From contig NC_052510.1 in assembly GCF_014356525.2 (NCBI RefSeq), positions 59,321,274 through 59,385,273 of the forward strand: a stretch of 64,000 nt of DNA. Reading direction: 5' to 3'. Origin of the DNA: Nilaparvata lugens (Eukaryota > Arthropoda > Insecta > Hemiptera > Delphacidae). The notes under the pieces are model-generated. The model had not been told where the DNA came from. It did not search any database and saw only the letters and a list, made by a program, of their open reading frames with translations. Of the stretch, positions 1 to 11,818 are shown piece by piece. A program made the translations under genes and the position numbers. Every line of letters begins with the position of its first letter. The first letter of the stretch is position 1.

Positions 1-1530
1 ATTTTCTTTTGTCTGTCTGTATGTAACGCAATTACGGCCAAACGCGTTGATAGAATTCGATGAGATTTGGCAGGAATATTCCTTTTTCAACTGCGCGTCG
101 ATGTATACACAAGGTTTATTAAAATTTTGCATTTTAAGGATAATATGGAAAGAAAAGGAATTCCTTCATAATCCGATATCCTCTACTCTGAAGATAAGAT
201 TAATCGGACTATAGAATTATTCGTAATCAATCAGCTGACAAGTGGATTACACATATGTCTGAAAATTAATTTTCATGAGATTGGAAGATTATCACGGAAC
301 TGGATGAATTATATCATATGGAATACAAATTCAAACGTGAACTGAGTTTGTTAACATTTCAAACAGGTGACATCAGATACTGATAACAGGTGACATATTC
401 TAGAGATATTTATGTATTATATACTGAGAAGAATCCGTTCTTTCAGGATGTCAAATTATGACTTTATATACTGGATAAATAAACTGAGAAGCTCTGGTCT
501 ACATGATTTATTTAAATGGTTTACATGATTTGATCTGAGTAATATTTATTTAAAATGCAGTACATGAACCTATTATGTTACAAAACATATTATTATATTT
601 ACAGCTTGTTGCAGAACAAACTTTACTTACATCAAAATTACTAGTAGTTCTGTGAACAGTAGACCTCACGCAGTATTCTCATCCACACGTACCAGATGTC
701 AACTGTTTTAAATGTTAACAAACTCAGTTCACGTTTGAATTTGTATTCCATATCATATATAAAATTCATCCAGTTCCGTGATGATCTTTCTATCTGATGA
801 GAATTAATTTTTAAGAATCAAAAATATTATAATTTCTCCAGCATTATGTAGTTCATTTGTTTATTTTTATTCACCTATTAAACTAGTTTTTTCGAATGTG
901 AGAATATTGATACTGATAGGCACGCATAATAATACCATGACTGCAAAACAAAATATTGAAACCAAAGACCTTAAAGCTGCGATTAGACCAAATTTATTTG
1001 AAAAATGTTAATAACTCAATCCTTTTAGATTATATCAGATTGAACATAACTTATCATACACATGATGAAAATATATGTGTTTATCAACTTTCGTTCAATC
1101 TAATAGAATCTATAAGGATTAAGTTATAACCATTTTGTGAATAACTTTTGTGTAAACCCATCTTGAAGATGCATACCTCTTTAATGTCTTTGAAACTATA
1201 GACCTTATACAAATACAGTAATAGACTGGTTTCTCCAAACATCGGTGTAATCACTTGTCAGCTGATTTATGATGAATAATTCTATAGTCTGATTTTTACT
1301 CTAATATTGGCGTATGAAGGAGGCTCCTTTTCCCTTTTATATTATACTTGAAATGCAATATCTCCAAAAACCGTGGACGCGCAATTTAAAAAGGAACATA
1401 CATGTCAAATTTCATGAAAATCTATTACCGCGTTTCGCCGTAAATGCGCAACATATAAACATATAAACATTTAAACATTAAGAGAAATGCCAAACCGTCG
1501 ACTTGAATCTTAGAACTCACTTCGTTCGGT
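1..1530. mobile_element. Foldback repeat family A, copy 1 (left end cut by window)
   Basis: Sequence near 60-110 (ending CTGCGCGTCGATG) and near 1375-1440 (GCGCAATTTAAAAAGGAAC) are related blocks in opposite orientation. An inner inverted pair lies at about 290-356 and 714-780. The marker ACTAGTAGTTCTGTGAACAG is at about 639. The same blocks recur at 25665-32410 and 45955-46985. No coding potential is visible. I infer a non-autonomous foldback or long-inverted-repeat transposon. The superfamily is unknown, and the true left end lies outside the window. Confidence 0.6.
974..1162. mobile_element. MITE family M1, copy 1
   Basis: An imperfect inverted repeat begins AGCTGCGATTAGACC and ends in the complementary GTGTAAACCCATCTT. 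The arms pair through ATCAGATTGAAC and GTTCAATCTAATAG around a short centre. A second copy at 34504-35394 has clearer ends (AGCTGCGTTTACACC). There is no ORF. It is a non-autonomous DNA element of unassigned superfamily. Here it is uninterrupted, so it serves as the empty-site reference for the insertion at 34640. Confidence 0.6.
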
Positions 1531-1811
1531 TAATAAGTATGATACATATATTTGACATCAGAAGAAACAGAAATTCAATAAGGATAGAAATGTGTATTTT
1601 GTACTGTTTGAGACGCTCTGGTCTACACTATCGTGACATTTATTTACTGTATTTGGAATTCAGTATATCAAGATATAACAACTCAAGGAAGTTGCAAGCT
1701 CAATGCCAAACCTAGCTTGACAATCGAAATACAGTGGTCGGAATTGCAACTCAGTTTACAGAAAAAATCAAAGAATTGGATAATATCGACGATGACTTAT
1801 AGAGTCGTAAT

Positions 1812-1926
1812 TTAATAATTATTATTAATCGAAAATCCAAATTAAATGTTGTAATTCACTTCGAAAACTTCTGCTACTGCGAATATTGACAACAGGGTAA
1901 ACAGCTAGATGGATATTCGATAATTC
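1812..1926 (-). mobile_element. SINE-I fragment (tail half)
   Basis: The run from AATAATTATTATTAATCGAA to AACAGGGTAAACAGCTAGAT matches the non-tRNA half of the SINE seen whole, in minus orientation, at 31720-31975. The tRNA-like head is absent. It is a truncated copy. Confidence 0.55.
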
Positions 1927-2020
1927 CATCTGTAGTCGTAATTTCTTGTCCATTCGTAATGCCCAATAATTTCTTATCTTCTATTCTTCAATACTTGAAC
2001 ATAGTAATGCAAAAATCATA

Positions 2021-2187
2021 AAGGTGCGTACAGATTTACGCTCCGCGAACATGAGCAATTCACTCTTAATCAGAGTATGCCAAGTTTTTTATATCTGTAT
2101 CTTACCGTTTCTGTAAAAATACAGATATAATCAGCTGATTAAAAGTGAATTGCTCATGTTCGCGGCGCGTATATCTGTTCGCACCTT
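2021..2187. mobile_element. Short inverted-repeat MITE
   Basis: The left arm AAGGTGCGTACAGATTTACG, continuing CGCGAACATGAGCAATTCAC, is matched by the inverted right arm ending TCTGTTCGCACCTT. The arms are about 52 bases and the centre about 60. There is no ORF and no repeat copy elsewhere in the window. Confidence 0.6.
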
Positions 2188-3824
2188 AACAGGTTCTATG
2201 CTACCGTGCACAGTACGCTTGTATCCCTTCTTATTCTCTTTTCCAGCTCGAGTTTCAAATTTCGACATCAGCAAAACATCACCAGTCTTTGACGTTGACG
2301 ATGGATATTATCAACCGCATTTCTTTTATCTCTCAATTTTTTTTTTCCCCGCGAACAACCACCTCATTTATCGCAGTGGTGCCCCGAGGGGTGAAATCCA
2401 ACAAACACTGTGTAACACGGCTCTATGAATCCGCCAAAAATGATATATTTGAAATAAAAACACTGGGAGGGGGAGGAAACACAGGAAGGGAGGTTAGGGG
2501 TGAATGTCGTCGGTGGGGGGGGAATAAATAAAACAAAAGGAGACTCGAGTAGGAGTTTTGGACAAGTTTTGTGTGGGCATGCGGTGTACCCGTTTTTGGT
2601 TTATTGCGTCGGTTTACAGGGTGATGTGGTGTAGAAGAGAGATAATACGAGAGAAAAAGAAAGAGAGAGTGTGGGAGAGTACAAGTGCTTTCGAAAAAAC
2701 AAATAGTTTCCGCTGCGGCGTCCCGCGGTGGCAATAGAGGAAGGAAATAGCCACACCATGTTTCACAGCTATACATACGGAGATATCTTTATTGTCTACT
2801 CTTACTTCTCCTGGAAACTGAAACAGAATAAGAGACCCGACGATCGGCACTAAAGAGTCAGCGCGCTCGAAAACACACACGAAATATAACCTTGTCTTCC
2901 ATACTTATAACTTTTTTATTATTTATTCAAGCGGCCGATCTTTGGGAACCTGTGACTCCTCCCAAATGACAACATACAAATCGTACCTCCAACCATAGAA
3001 TAAACAAACTCTAGAGGTTTTCTCAGCCACCAACCCATTATACTATATACACTATCCTTCCCACCAACCCACCCATTCACTAAATTTTCTACCAATCCTA
3101 AACAATTTTCCATAAACAAGGTGTGAAGAAATTATTGTTTAATGAAACCGTTAAATTTTACAATCAACACCACCTAAATGCTATTAGCATTGCAAATGAG
3201 CAGTCTTATAATTTCGAAGAGTGAGTGTTTGTGGAGTAGATATTCGAGCGACGATTTTGTTATTAATTCAGCCGTTGTTTCCGAACACATTTCGGATTGT
3301 TTATTGGGATTATCGACCGCTACAATTAATTTCGTATATCCTGTATCCGATCGCATGTATGAATAATTCAGAGGTGCGGGGTTTATGAAATGAAATGGAA
3401 TAGATAGTTTGTCTATCGGAATCGAGTCTTTGTGGTCCTAGAAAAGGAATACTGGAATAGGGATCATAAAGCTGGCCAGAACAACACATAAATATTAGAT
3501 TTGAACAGATTGATATCGGAGATGTAACTATTTTGAAGGTGAAATTATGGAATCCCTTGTCGTTTTATATTTGCCAAGTGCAAATTGATTTATTAGAAAA
3601 ACACACAATAATTATTATGTAGAATAATAGAGTAGAATACATAAAATTATTTAAAAATCAGATAAAGTATACTTTTAATAAATGTATCAAAATTTAAAGA
3701 AATATCTAAGTTCATTTGTCATCAAGTTCTCAATGAGTGAGTCGTAGAGTTATAACTGAAAAGTACCTATTTACAAGAATAATATTCGTACTTATTCAGC
3801 TTCAGGCCAACATTTTATAAGACA
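2188..3824. other. No recognisable gene; purine/G-rich patch
   Basis: Between the MITE and the Helitron I see a G-rich patch near 2461-2525 and purine-rich sequence near 2640-2690. Open frames here are short, overlap on opposite strands and show no family features. Nothing else is supportable. Confidence 0.4.
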
Positions 3825-4004
3825 CTAGCCGTCAGGCTTGCTTCGCTCGCCATATCCGTCTAGGCAGGGGGCGGACCCCCGACTGGATAGTCCAAAAATG
3901 AGATCAGCGGGCTCGCTTCGCTCGCCAGCATTTTTCATTTGAGCATGCTTCATTCCATCAGAAAGTCAAAGTACTGAGAAAACACAGAAAAGCTGAGAAA
4001 AACG

Positions 4005-4450
4005 TTGGAAGAACGCTGATTTTGGGCGTATCTTTGATGAAATATTGAAGTCACCTCATCACAAGACTTTTAAACCCTAGCTAAACCTCTGTACCGAATT
4101 TGAACATTTTCTGTCTATTACTTGATGGAAGAACTTTGAAAACGCTAATTTTGTGCATATCTTTGGCGTTATTTCAAATTCCTTCTAACACAATATTATT
4201 ACACCCCAGCTGAGCTTCTATAGTAAATTTGAACATTTGTTCTCGATAAAACTGAGAAAGCGCAAAAAAACGCTGAAGAACGCAGATTTTGGGCGTATCT
4301 TTGACGTTATTGCAAATTCCTTCTAACACAACCTTATAACACCCTAGCTGAGCTTCTGTACTAAATTTGAACACTTTCTGTTCATTTGTTCTCCATAAAG
4401 CTGAGAAAACGCTAAAAAACGCAGATTTTGAGCGTATCTTCGGAATTTTT
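4005..4450. repeat. Tandem repeat of about 135 bp inside the Helitron
   Basis: The phrase ACGCTGATTTTGGGCGTATC and close variants occur near 4010, 4143, 4282 and 4420, spaced 132-138 bases. Between them the units share AATTCCTTCTAACACAA and CTGAGCTTCTGTA. The units have diverged moderately. Internal tandem repeats are common in non-autonomous Helitrons. Confidence 0.7.
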
Positions 4451-4540
4451 CCAAATCCGTTCTTAGTTCGCCTCTAAAGAGCCAACTGAACATACCTATC
4501 AAATAATTAGAACGTTTTTGGTCAGGTAGATTTTTAGTTC

Positions 4541-4586
4541 TGCGAGTGAGTGAGTGAGTGAGTCAGTCAGTCAGTCAGTCAGTCAG
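4541..4586. repeat. (GAGT)n/(CAGT)n microsatellite
   Basis: Uninterrupted GAGT units pass into CAGT units directly inside the 5' end of the Helitron. The same arrangement occurs in the copy at 17245-17310, so the microsatellite is part of the element and not chance. Confidence 0.8.
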
Positions 4587-4964
4587 TGCCATTTCGCTTT
4601 TATATAATATAGATTCAATTATAACACATGAAAATATCCATATTCTTATAACACATTGAAATATCCATATTCTCATGTATGTTTCTACAAGAGGTTAAAT
4701 TGAGGGTTAGTTTAAGAGATTTTATTGGCAGTTGTGAATGTACACATATTATTGACAATTAATCTTGTCAGCAGGTACTTCTCAGTTATAACTACTGATT
4801 CGCTTATAACTGATGATTCGCTTATCGCTTGTTGAGAACTTGCTAACAAATAAGAACGAAAATTCCAAATTCAGACTCATCCACAATCACAATCCTATCC
4901 ACGACCATGATGTGGAACCATGATTCCATAATAATAATTCCACAATCATAACAATGATGTTCTA

Positions 4965-5065
4965 TTTGTGGGTTCGAATCCCGCCGATGGATGGACGTTT
5001 GACCAATTCATCAATGAACTTTCCAACAACCACGCACAAGCAAAAGGCTTAGGTGGGCATAATCC
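4965..5065 (+). mobile_element. tRNA-derived SINE fragment with B box
   Basis: GGGTTCGAATCCCGCC at 4970-4985 is a perfect pol III B box in its T-arm context. It is followed by a GACGTTTGA-type body and CGCACAAGC. No A box lies at the expected distance upstream, so the head is truncated. A true tRNA is excluded by the missing D and anticodon arms. Confidence 0.5.
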
Positions 5066-5410
5066 ATAACAAAAACATTTATGAGAATTGATTCTACGAG
5101 TATTATTATGATTATGTGGAATCATTAAAACTCATATAGTGAGAGAGGAATGAATTCGTTTTTGAACTATTTCTGACGATATTAATAGTTAGTTATTGAA
5201 AACTAGTAGTCACGTGAGGAGCGTTTTTTAGTTTTCAAATTCATTTCAACAATCTTAGATTTGGACACTCTTGGATGGATTTGAAAATCAGTAAGCTCTT
5301 AACACGTGAGTACTAATTTTTAATAACTAACTATTATTTAAAACATTAGACTGTTTTGTCGTCAAACAATTTCGTATTCTTAAACGAATCATCAAGGTCT
5401 ATAAATACAG

Positions 5411-5688
5411 GTATAGAGAACCAATAGCGTAAGTAGATATCCCATGGTATAGGGCGTTCATGTCGCAACTTTTACTGTTTTCTCAAGCCGATTACTGTCG
5501 ATTATTGTCGATTTTTACTGTTTTGATCGGGTAAAAGTGTATGAACGGCACAATATGAGAGACTACCAGCGTCATAAAGCTTCACGGGAAAGAACTTCGT
5601 AGACTATAGGCTTGAGATAGCAGTATAAGTTGCGACATAAACGCCCTATACCATGGCATATCTACTTATGTTATTGTTTCTCTATGAT
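5411..5688. mobile_element. MITE family M2, copy 1
   Basis: Long terminal inverted repeats: AAGTAGATATCCCATGGTAT then AGGGCGTTCATGTCGCAAC at the left, with GTTGCGACATAAACGCCCTA and ACCATGGCATATCTACTT at the right. Each arm is about 75 bases. A near-identical element lies at 42047-42328. There is no ORF. Confidence 0.75.
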
Positions 5689-6887
5689 ACAGGTCATGAC
5701 ACTCGTGTTTCTTATGGAGCGGCCATTTTATGGAGTCTTTATGGCGGTACATTTGAAAATCCAATCCAATTCAATTTGCTCGTAACAAAATTATGCATTT
5801 TAAAAACAATATCCTAGTTTAGATAACATGTGAATTCAGGTTTTCAATTTTTTAATAATGAAATTTCAATAATAAATGCTTGATTAATTCATTTATTATT
5901 AAATTTGTTCTTACTCTTGTAACTTGAGGATTATGATCCATAAGGCATTGGGACAAGACAGAGATATGCGAGGCCAAATTCAGAAAGAGTTTCAAGTTCC
6001 CGGTCAATCAAATCTGAAAATCAATAATTCAGTTCCTCGTTGGAATCTGAATATTATTATTCTGCCGGAACAATTTATTCTACAATAATTCAAAGCCAAG
6101 CAATATCCCTAGAACAATATTACAAAATAACACAGTCATCATGCTGTTTAATCTATAATGATAACGACTGATAAATTTGAAAATTGGTGAACTGGGACCC
6201 CATGAAATGGCGATTTTGCAATGCATCACGGGACTGTGTCATGACCAGCAGTTTGTCATTGCCTAGCAGTTCGTCATGGATAGTGAAATAATAAGAACAC
6301 TGGGATGTTGTTAGAAATATCACTTATTTATTGCAAAATTACATAATTACAAAATTTCGTAAATAAATTTGTAATATCTCAGACAACATTTCAGTGTTTG
6401 CATGTTGGATAGATATCACAACATCTAACCAACAACAGTATCTGATAGTTAAGTAGATTAGAAAGGAATGAAGCTAATATTTTAGCTCTCAACGATTTCT
6501 TTCTTTCAGCCACTCTTCTCCTCAGCTTCGTACAGATGAAATTCACACGTTTGACATCAGCAGTCAGTTCTCAGTAAGCGATTCTTTCTGGTGCAGCGAC
6601 TCGAAGATAGGAGACAAAAATAGATGAAAGCCAGTAAAAGGGATCTCGCTCCCCTACTGGAGAGAAGAGACGCCTTCCCAGTGATCGGCTTGTTAATTAT
6701 TATCGTCAATGTCCCCAGGGACAAGTCCAGGCTCATTGGAGTCATTTTCCCGATCCAAGGCGGGAGTGAGTCTTTTATCGGACCTGCTCAAAGCTCCCCT
6801 TGGTAATAGCTAATGGTGACCCTCGACGATCAACGGTATAAAAAGCAAATCAAAAAGAATTCGTTATTCTCAACTCATTCCTTATTT
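5689..6887. other. No gene recognised
   Basis: AT-rich sequence with one higher-GC patch at about 6560-6830. Open frames of about 60 codons exist there on both strands, but they carry no motif and no splice-site context that I can defend. Confidence 0.35.
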
Positions 6888-7110
6888 TGGGTTTTTGGGA
6901 GCAGTGAATTTTCAAACATCACTGGTGTTTCATAAAGATATACTCATTGTGGGAGGTTGTAATTTCATTTCCTATTCAATCCGAATTTCGGGGTTTTTAG
7001 GAGCAGTGAAGAGGTTGTAATTTCATTTCTCAATTTCTGGGTTTTTGGGAGCTCTGAATTTTCAAATATCACTGGTGTTTCATACAGAATTACTCAGTGT
7101 GGGCGGTTAT
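6885..7110. repeat. Local direct repeat, about 145 bp apart
   Basis: GGGTTTTTGGGAGCAGTGAA followed by TTTTCAAACATCACTGGTGT occurs near 6888 and again, slightly changed, near 7030. A partial third copy (GGGTTTTTAGGAGCAGTGAA) lies near 6991. This is a local tandem duplication of unknown origin. Confidence 0.6.
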
Positions 7111-7263
7111 AATCTCTTAAAAAATCGATATGGAGTTCTCTTATAATCTTCTAATAAGATCTCTATGTATTTAAAAAGGCTGTAATCTTCAAGGAAAAAG
7201 TTTTAATATTTTTGAATGAGGTTGCAATCTTTGCGGTTCAATCAAATGAGTACAATTTGCGAG

Positions 7264-7384
7264 TACTCTAATGAGAAAAGAGATCAAATATTTTTCAAAA
7301 GATAGAAAATAAAATGAATATGAAATAAAGATTTTCTTCATTTTCAATCTTTAAAAATATTTGATCTCCCTTCTCATTAGAGTA
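7264..7384. repeat. Inverted repeat
   Basis: TACTCTAATGAGAAAAGAGA plus TCAAATATTTTT on the left is matched by AAAAATATTTGATCTC plus TTCTCATTAGAGTA on the right. The arms are about 36 bases around a 50-base centre. It may be a small MITE, but no second copy is seen here. Confidence 0.6.
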
Positions 7385-7409
7385 CATGCAAAACTCATGG
7401 GATCAATAC

Positions 7410-7660
7410 AATTCACAGTAGGGAAACAAAAGAGAGTAGAAACTTCTCTTTTCCCCGATTCTGATATATTTTGAGAAATCCAAAATGATCCTCATCTTTA
7501 ATTCACTCATCTTCTTACAATTGAAGAATCAATTTATTTACAGTGGGGGAGCATAAAGAGAGTAAAAACCTCTCTTTCTACCGATTCTGATAGATTTTGA
7601 GATGACCAAAATGATCCTACCTTTAATTCATTCACCATCTTACAATTAATTTGTTCAACA
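7410..7660. repeat. Tandem duplication, about 125-bp unit
   Basis: Two adjacent units share CCGATTCTGATA and CCAAAATGATCCT, with a common ending (CATCTTACAATT) at roughly 125-base spacing and several substitutions between copies. Confidence 0.55.
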
Positions 7661-9087
7661 AATCTCCTAAGTTCTCATCATTTTATTACAAATAGAAAAA
7701 ATCAATGGGCTTCTTCCATTGAGAGGTTTTGTTTTAATAAAAATTAAAATATTATATTCAAGTTTCGAGTTTTGTATTTTTCTGTATTACTATTTATATT
7801 TTATTTCTGATCTTACTTGTGATTGATTTGAAATCTATGTTATATGCTTCTATTATTAATTAAAATGTCTATATTGTTTTTGATCAAATGGCAGATAAAT
7901 TGATTTCATTTGAAAAAAGAGGAATAATTATCGAAAGCATGAGCACGTTAAACTGTCGGTCACAGCTGAAGTATGACAGTCGAGAGGCACATTGACGGTT
8001 TGAATAATACATTCAGGCGAGGTGGGATCTTTCCACTAGGAACTCCTCACCAACAATAACCATGCAAAATTACTTCTAACTTCAGAGATTTCTTGTGTTG
8101 AGATCACATTCAATAATTTAACTGTATTTATTCCAACACTAATAAATACTTACAATACAATACTTTGATACTTATACATATTAATACTGATACAATACTT
8201 AATATAGTCAGCTCTATATACGTTTAACCACAGAATTACAATTATAGGAATTTTCTCTGGTTTAACTAAGCTATTTTTGTCCCAAATTCATCAAAATCTC
8301 CATTCTGATTTCCTTTATCATTTATTCTGATACAAAATAGCAAGTAGGATCCACAACACCCTATTAACATGAGGGCAGACTTTTACGTGGTACCTTGCAG
8401 TCATGAACCGCTCACTGACATTAAATAATAGTCCCTGTGAAAAGTGATTTGTAACCTTCAACAAATTTTAAGAGCCCTATCAGTAGCTACAGTGACGGTA
8501 CAGTACTCCCGGTTGTGTCAGATACAGACAGAAAAAGTGTGAATGAATGAGATGAACAGAGAAAGATAGAGTGATTGGTTAAATGAATGAGACACAGAGA
8601 GAGAAAAAGTGATTGGATGAATGACAGATAGAGAGAGAGAGTGTGTGATTGGATGACGGACATGAGAACAGTGATAATTTTGAACAGGGAACGACTAAAA
8701 CGTGTGTGTCACGTCACTCATCTTTGGGGGAGCTTGAATTGTGTAAAATGAGGAAATAGAATGGGGTGGAAGCAATTTCAAGAAGCATGTGGGTGTGCGT
8801 ATGTGTGCGTGATTTCTAAGGGTAAAACAGGGTATGTGTGTGGTTGTGAGGGTATTCTTTTGTGGCTGTGTGTGGGCGTGAAAGTGATACCAGAAATTAA
8901 TCCAAATGACCGTGAATTGTGCAAGATGACTCTCGTTGATTGGGAGCCATACGTTTCATCTGATACAATCTTTTCTGACCTATGAGATTTTTGCGCCTAT
9001 GGGAGACAAGAACAGCCTGAGAATCATTGATAAGAGAGAGCTTTTATAATTTCCGCTGTAGTTTCTTTATCGAATTTTGGAATTATA
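7661..9087. other. No gene recognised
   Basis: AT-rich sequence with GAGA-rich stretches near 8520-8645 and GT-rich sequence near 8790-8880. Frames through the GT-rich part are compositional. No RNA gene or element ends are seen. Confidence 0.35.
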
Positions 9088-9398
9088 AAGCCGTGTCCAC
9101 ACTGAACAAATGTTTCACAAACATGTTTGTTGAAAAAGTTTGGGCAAATCTTATTATGTTTGACAAACGATGTTTGCCCGGAGCCACTGTGGACGCGTCA
9201 CCAAACAAAATATTTGTAAGTGGGAGGAACAGGTTTTATGTTTTACAGCTGTCAACCCTGAAAATGTTTGGAAAAACAGTAATTTTGTTTGACAAACAAC
9301 GACTGTTCAAACTTTTAAAAATGTTTCTCCCTGAGCCCCTCAACAAACATGTTTGCCGAACATGTATGTCGAACATTTGTTCAGTGTGGACACGGCTT
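9088..9398. mobile_element. MITE with GCCGTGTCCACACTG ends
   Basis: The left end AAGCCGTGTCCACACTGAAC AAATGTTT is mirrored by AAACATTTGT-type sequence ending CAGTGTGGACACGGCTT. Inverted repeats are about 30 bases, and internal ACAAACATGTTTG palindromes are numerous. The 148-codon frame crossing it is a by-product of this structure. It is a non-autonomous DNA element of unassigned superfamily. Confidence 0.75.
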
Positions 9399-9614
9399 AA
9401 GAATGTTGACTATCTTGAAGTTTGCGAACATTTTATATACATAGTCATTCCCATCTTGAGAGAACTATTATGACTAGGAACATTATAATATTGACCAGTA
9501 CAATAAAAAATAATGTATTTTATATCTTGTTCAAGCTTTTTCCACAAAAAACTCCTATGATAGTTCTCAGCAGTTTGAAAATCATTAATAAGGAGACCTG
9601 TGTCTTTGATGACT

Positions 9615-9790
9615 TATGTCCGGTTTCACCAACCTCGATCAAATATAGCCTAGCCATGGTCAATTAGACCATGGTCAAAATTTGATCACTCGTTCAAACA
9701 TACAACTGTTCCACCAACCACGGGATTGATCAAAACTCCGTCGGTCAGATTTGAACATGGTCAACTCTTGTAGCTGTACTTTTCTGAAGT
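9615..9790. repeat. GGTCAA-rich dispersed repeat
   Basis: GACCATGGTCAAAATTTGAT CACTCGTTC near 9667 matches GACCGTG...AATTTGATCGCCCGTTC near 10540. Both copies are full of GGTCAA/TTGACC motifs and flank the segment between them. They may be the two ends of one element of about 1 kb, but the boundaries are unclear. Confidence 0.35.
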
Positions 9791-9837
9791 TGGCCAACAT
9801 GTTTGCTGGCTTGCTATTGGCTACATCTGATTTTTAT

Positions 9838-9935
9838 GGATAGAAATTACTGAGATATTGCAATTTTTCAAATGCTAATGAATTAATAATTATTATTGAA
9901 CGAAAATCCAAATTAAATTCTGTAATATAGTAAAT
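9838..9935 (-). mobile_element. SINE-I fragment
   Basis: TACTGAGATATTGCAATTTT to ATCCAAATTAAATTCTGTAA matches the tail end of the SINE at 31720-31975 and 39030-39890. The head is lacking. Confidence 0.5.
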
Positions 9936-10529
9936 ATAGTAACACTCCATGATACTCAATATCAGTTTTGCTGTCAGTTTAATATCAGAGGTAATTTGCG
10001 CTGAATGCCCTTTTTACTTTACCGTCATGCCGTCAAAAATTCAGATTACTGTATTTTTCTGTAATTACTGTACTGATTTTTCTTCATATTCATTATTTCG
10101 GGGCGGGCCCCTAGGTTCCTTTCTTATATACGCTCCTGGCACAGACGTTTTGTATAGTCACACATCTATAACAATTTATAATAATATTTCAAATATGAAT
10201 TGAATACTCTCGTATAAAGAGATTTACAAATCACCATCAATTTTAGACAATATTTTTTTATGAAGAAAAGAACATTCCAATTCTAATGAGATACAATGGT
10301 TGATGTAAGGATTGAATAACATAGGCCTACTGTGTAATAAAAGAGTAAAGCAAATCCTTTTCAAAATCCACCTTTATATTCTATACTATAATAATTTACT
10401 AATAAAAGATTCCGAGAACGTACCTTATAAATAACTTACTACAACTAAATCAATGGCACTAAAAACTTTTACATTTTTCATTGCGTCAAAAACATAACCC
10501 ACAAAGAAACAAGCAAGGAAATTGATCGA

Positions 10530-10650
10530 ACCAGTCTTTTGACCGTGTACAAATAATTTGATCGCCCGTTCGGCGGCAGTCAAACTTAACCATCGGATTG
10601 ACCGTGGTCAAACGTAACTGGTGCATTTGAATCCCAATACAAATGTTACG
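10530..10650. repeat. Second copy of GGTCAA-rich repeat
   Basis: See 9615-9790. This copy contains GACCGTGGTCAAACG and CGTTCGGCGGCAGTCAAAC. The sequence between the two copies contains no transposase frame. Confidence 0.35.
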
Positions 10651-10907
10651 TATATTAGATTTTACGAGCTTTAAAAATGGTTATTTTTATCTTGATAGTC
10701 CTAATATGATTGAGATCAAATTACATTAATTTTCATCTTTACAGTCAATAATTATATTATTAATATATTAATTAATAATAATTACAGTCATTTTCATCTT
10801 TGAAATCCTATTTTGATTAGGAACGTTATATGATTGACATCACTACAGTATTATAATATTCAAGTCATTTTCCAAGAATTTGTGAATGTGTTATTGTAGT
10901 AGTTATA

Positions 10908-11456
10908 TCAAATAAGAAGACTAGATATTATCAAACCGCAGATCTATCAAAAATTAAGATACCGGTTTAGGTTGTTACTACAATATCAATATCTGGTAAA
11001 CTGAAACTGGAGAGAAGAGCAGCAGTATTATTATTCTAAAGGCTGAACACCGTTATTGGTGAAAGCCGTGACCTTTCAAGATAAACGTCTGCCATTGGCC
11101 TATGGCAGGTTGTTACTACAATATCAATATCTGATTAACTGGAACTGAAGTAAAGAGCAGCAGTATTATTATTCCAGAGGCTGAACACCGTTATTGGTGA
11201 AAGCCGTGACCTTTCAAGGTGAACCATTTACCATTGGCCGTCTGCCATTGGCCAATACAAGCCCCTCCCCAATTAGCGGTTCATACAATCGTTACAAAAT
11301 GGCGGATCAAGCAGTAAATAAAGCAATGGATGATTGATAAATAGTTGTTACATGTTAAGATATGAATGATAGTATACGAGATCACATTATCTTGGGAACT
11401 CTATCTCGATTTTTAATAGATCTGAGGTTTGACAATATCTAGTCTTTTTATTCAAT
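10908..11456. mobile_element. Inverted-repeat element containing a tandem duplication
   Basis: GACTAGATATTATCAAACCG CAGATCTATC at 10918 is inverted at 11400-11445 (GATAGATCTGAGG-like, TATCTAGTC). Inside, AGGTTGTTACTACAATATCA starts units at 10969 and 11107, a 138-base period. Each unit has a GAACACCGTTATTGGTGAAA block. A single related unit sits at 35440-35645. It is non-coding and of unknown class. Confidence 0.55.
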
Positions 11457-11590
11457 TGGATATTCAAGTATTTGAATTTCGATTGCTTTCACCTTAAGAT
11501 TATGAATAAACTTCTCAACATTCTTCAAGTGAAGATTTTTGCAACAAGTTTTCCAACATCAACATTCTTTAATTTCCGATTTTCTATTAA

Positions 11591-11742
11591 GTGTCGGTTG
11601 CACAACAGCAGGTTAAATTTTAACCGTAATTAATTTCACGAGAACCAATCAGAGAAGGCGTTTTTGAAAACACGCCTTCTCTAATTGGTTCTCGTGGAAT
11701 TAATCACGGTTAAAATTTAACCTGCTGTTGTGCAATCGGCAC
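11591..11742. mobile_element. MITE with near-complete hairpin
   Basis: GTGTCGGTTGCACAACAGCA through CACGAGAACCAATCAGAGAA is repeated inverted at the right and ends TTGTGCAATCGGCAC. Arms of about 70 bases leave almost no loop. A decayed relative (GAACCAATCAGAGATGCC and TTCTCTGATTGGTTCTC) lies at 15045-15152. Confidence 0.8.
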
Positions 11743-11818
11743 CTAGTATTTTTATTCAATTATTGTATTTCCTTTAAATATTCAATTATTAATATTTTGA
11801 TTGCTTTCACCTTGTGAT

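Larger units (their letters stand above)
3825..4613 (-). mobile_element. Non-autonomous Helitron, complete
   Basis: Read on the minus strand, the element starts TCTATATTATATAAAAGCG at 4613 and ends GACGGCTAG at 3825. The flanks are A and T with no target-site duplication. A GC-rich palindrome (GGCGAGCGAAGCAAGCC) sits just inside the 3' end. TC start, hairpin, CTAG end and A/T insertion are the Helitron hallmarks. No Rep/helicase is encoded, so it depends on a relative elsewhere. The same ends recur at 17220-17926. Confidence 0.8.

Noticed and set aside
2423..2880. Overlapping 117- and 88-codon minus frames
   Set aside because: They arise in purine-rich sequence in two different frames, with no motif.
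9027..9473. 148-codon plus-strand frame as a gene
   Set aside because: It coincides with the MITE at 9088-9398. Its repeated Phe/Asn-rich words come from the inverted ACAAACATGTTTG motifs.
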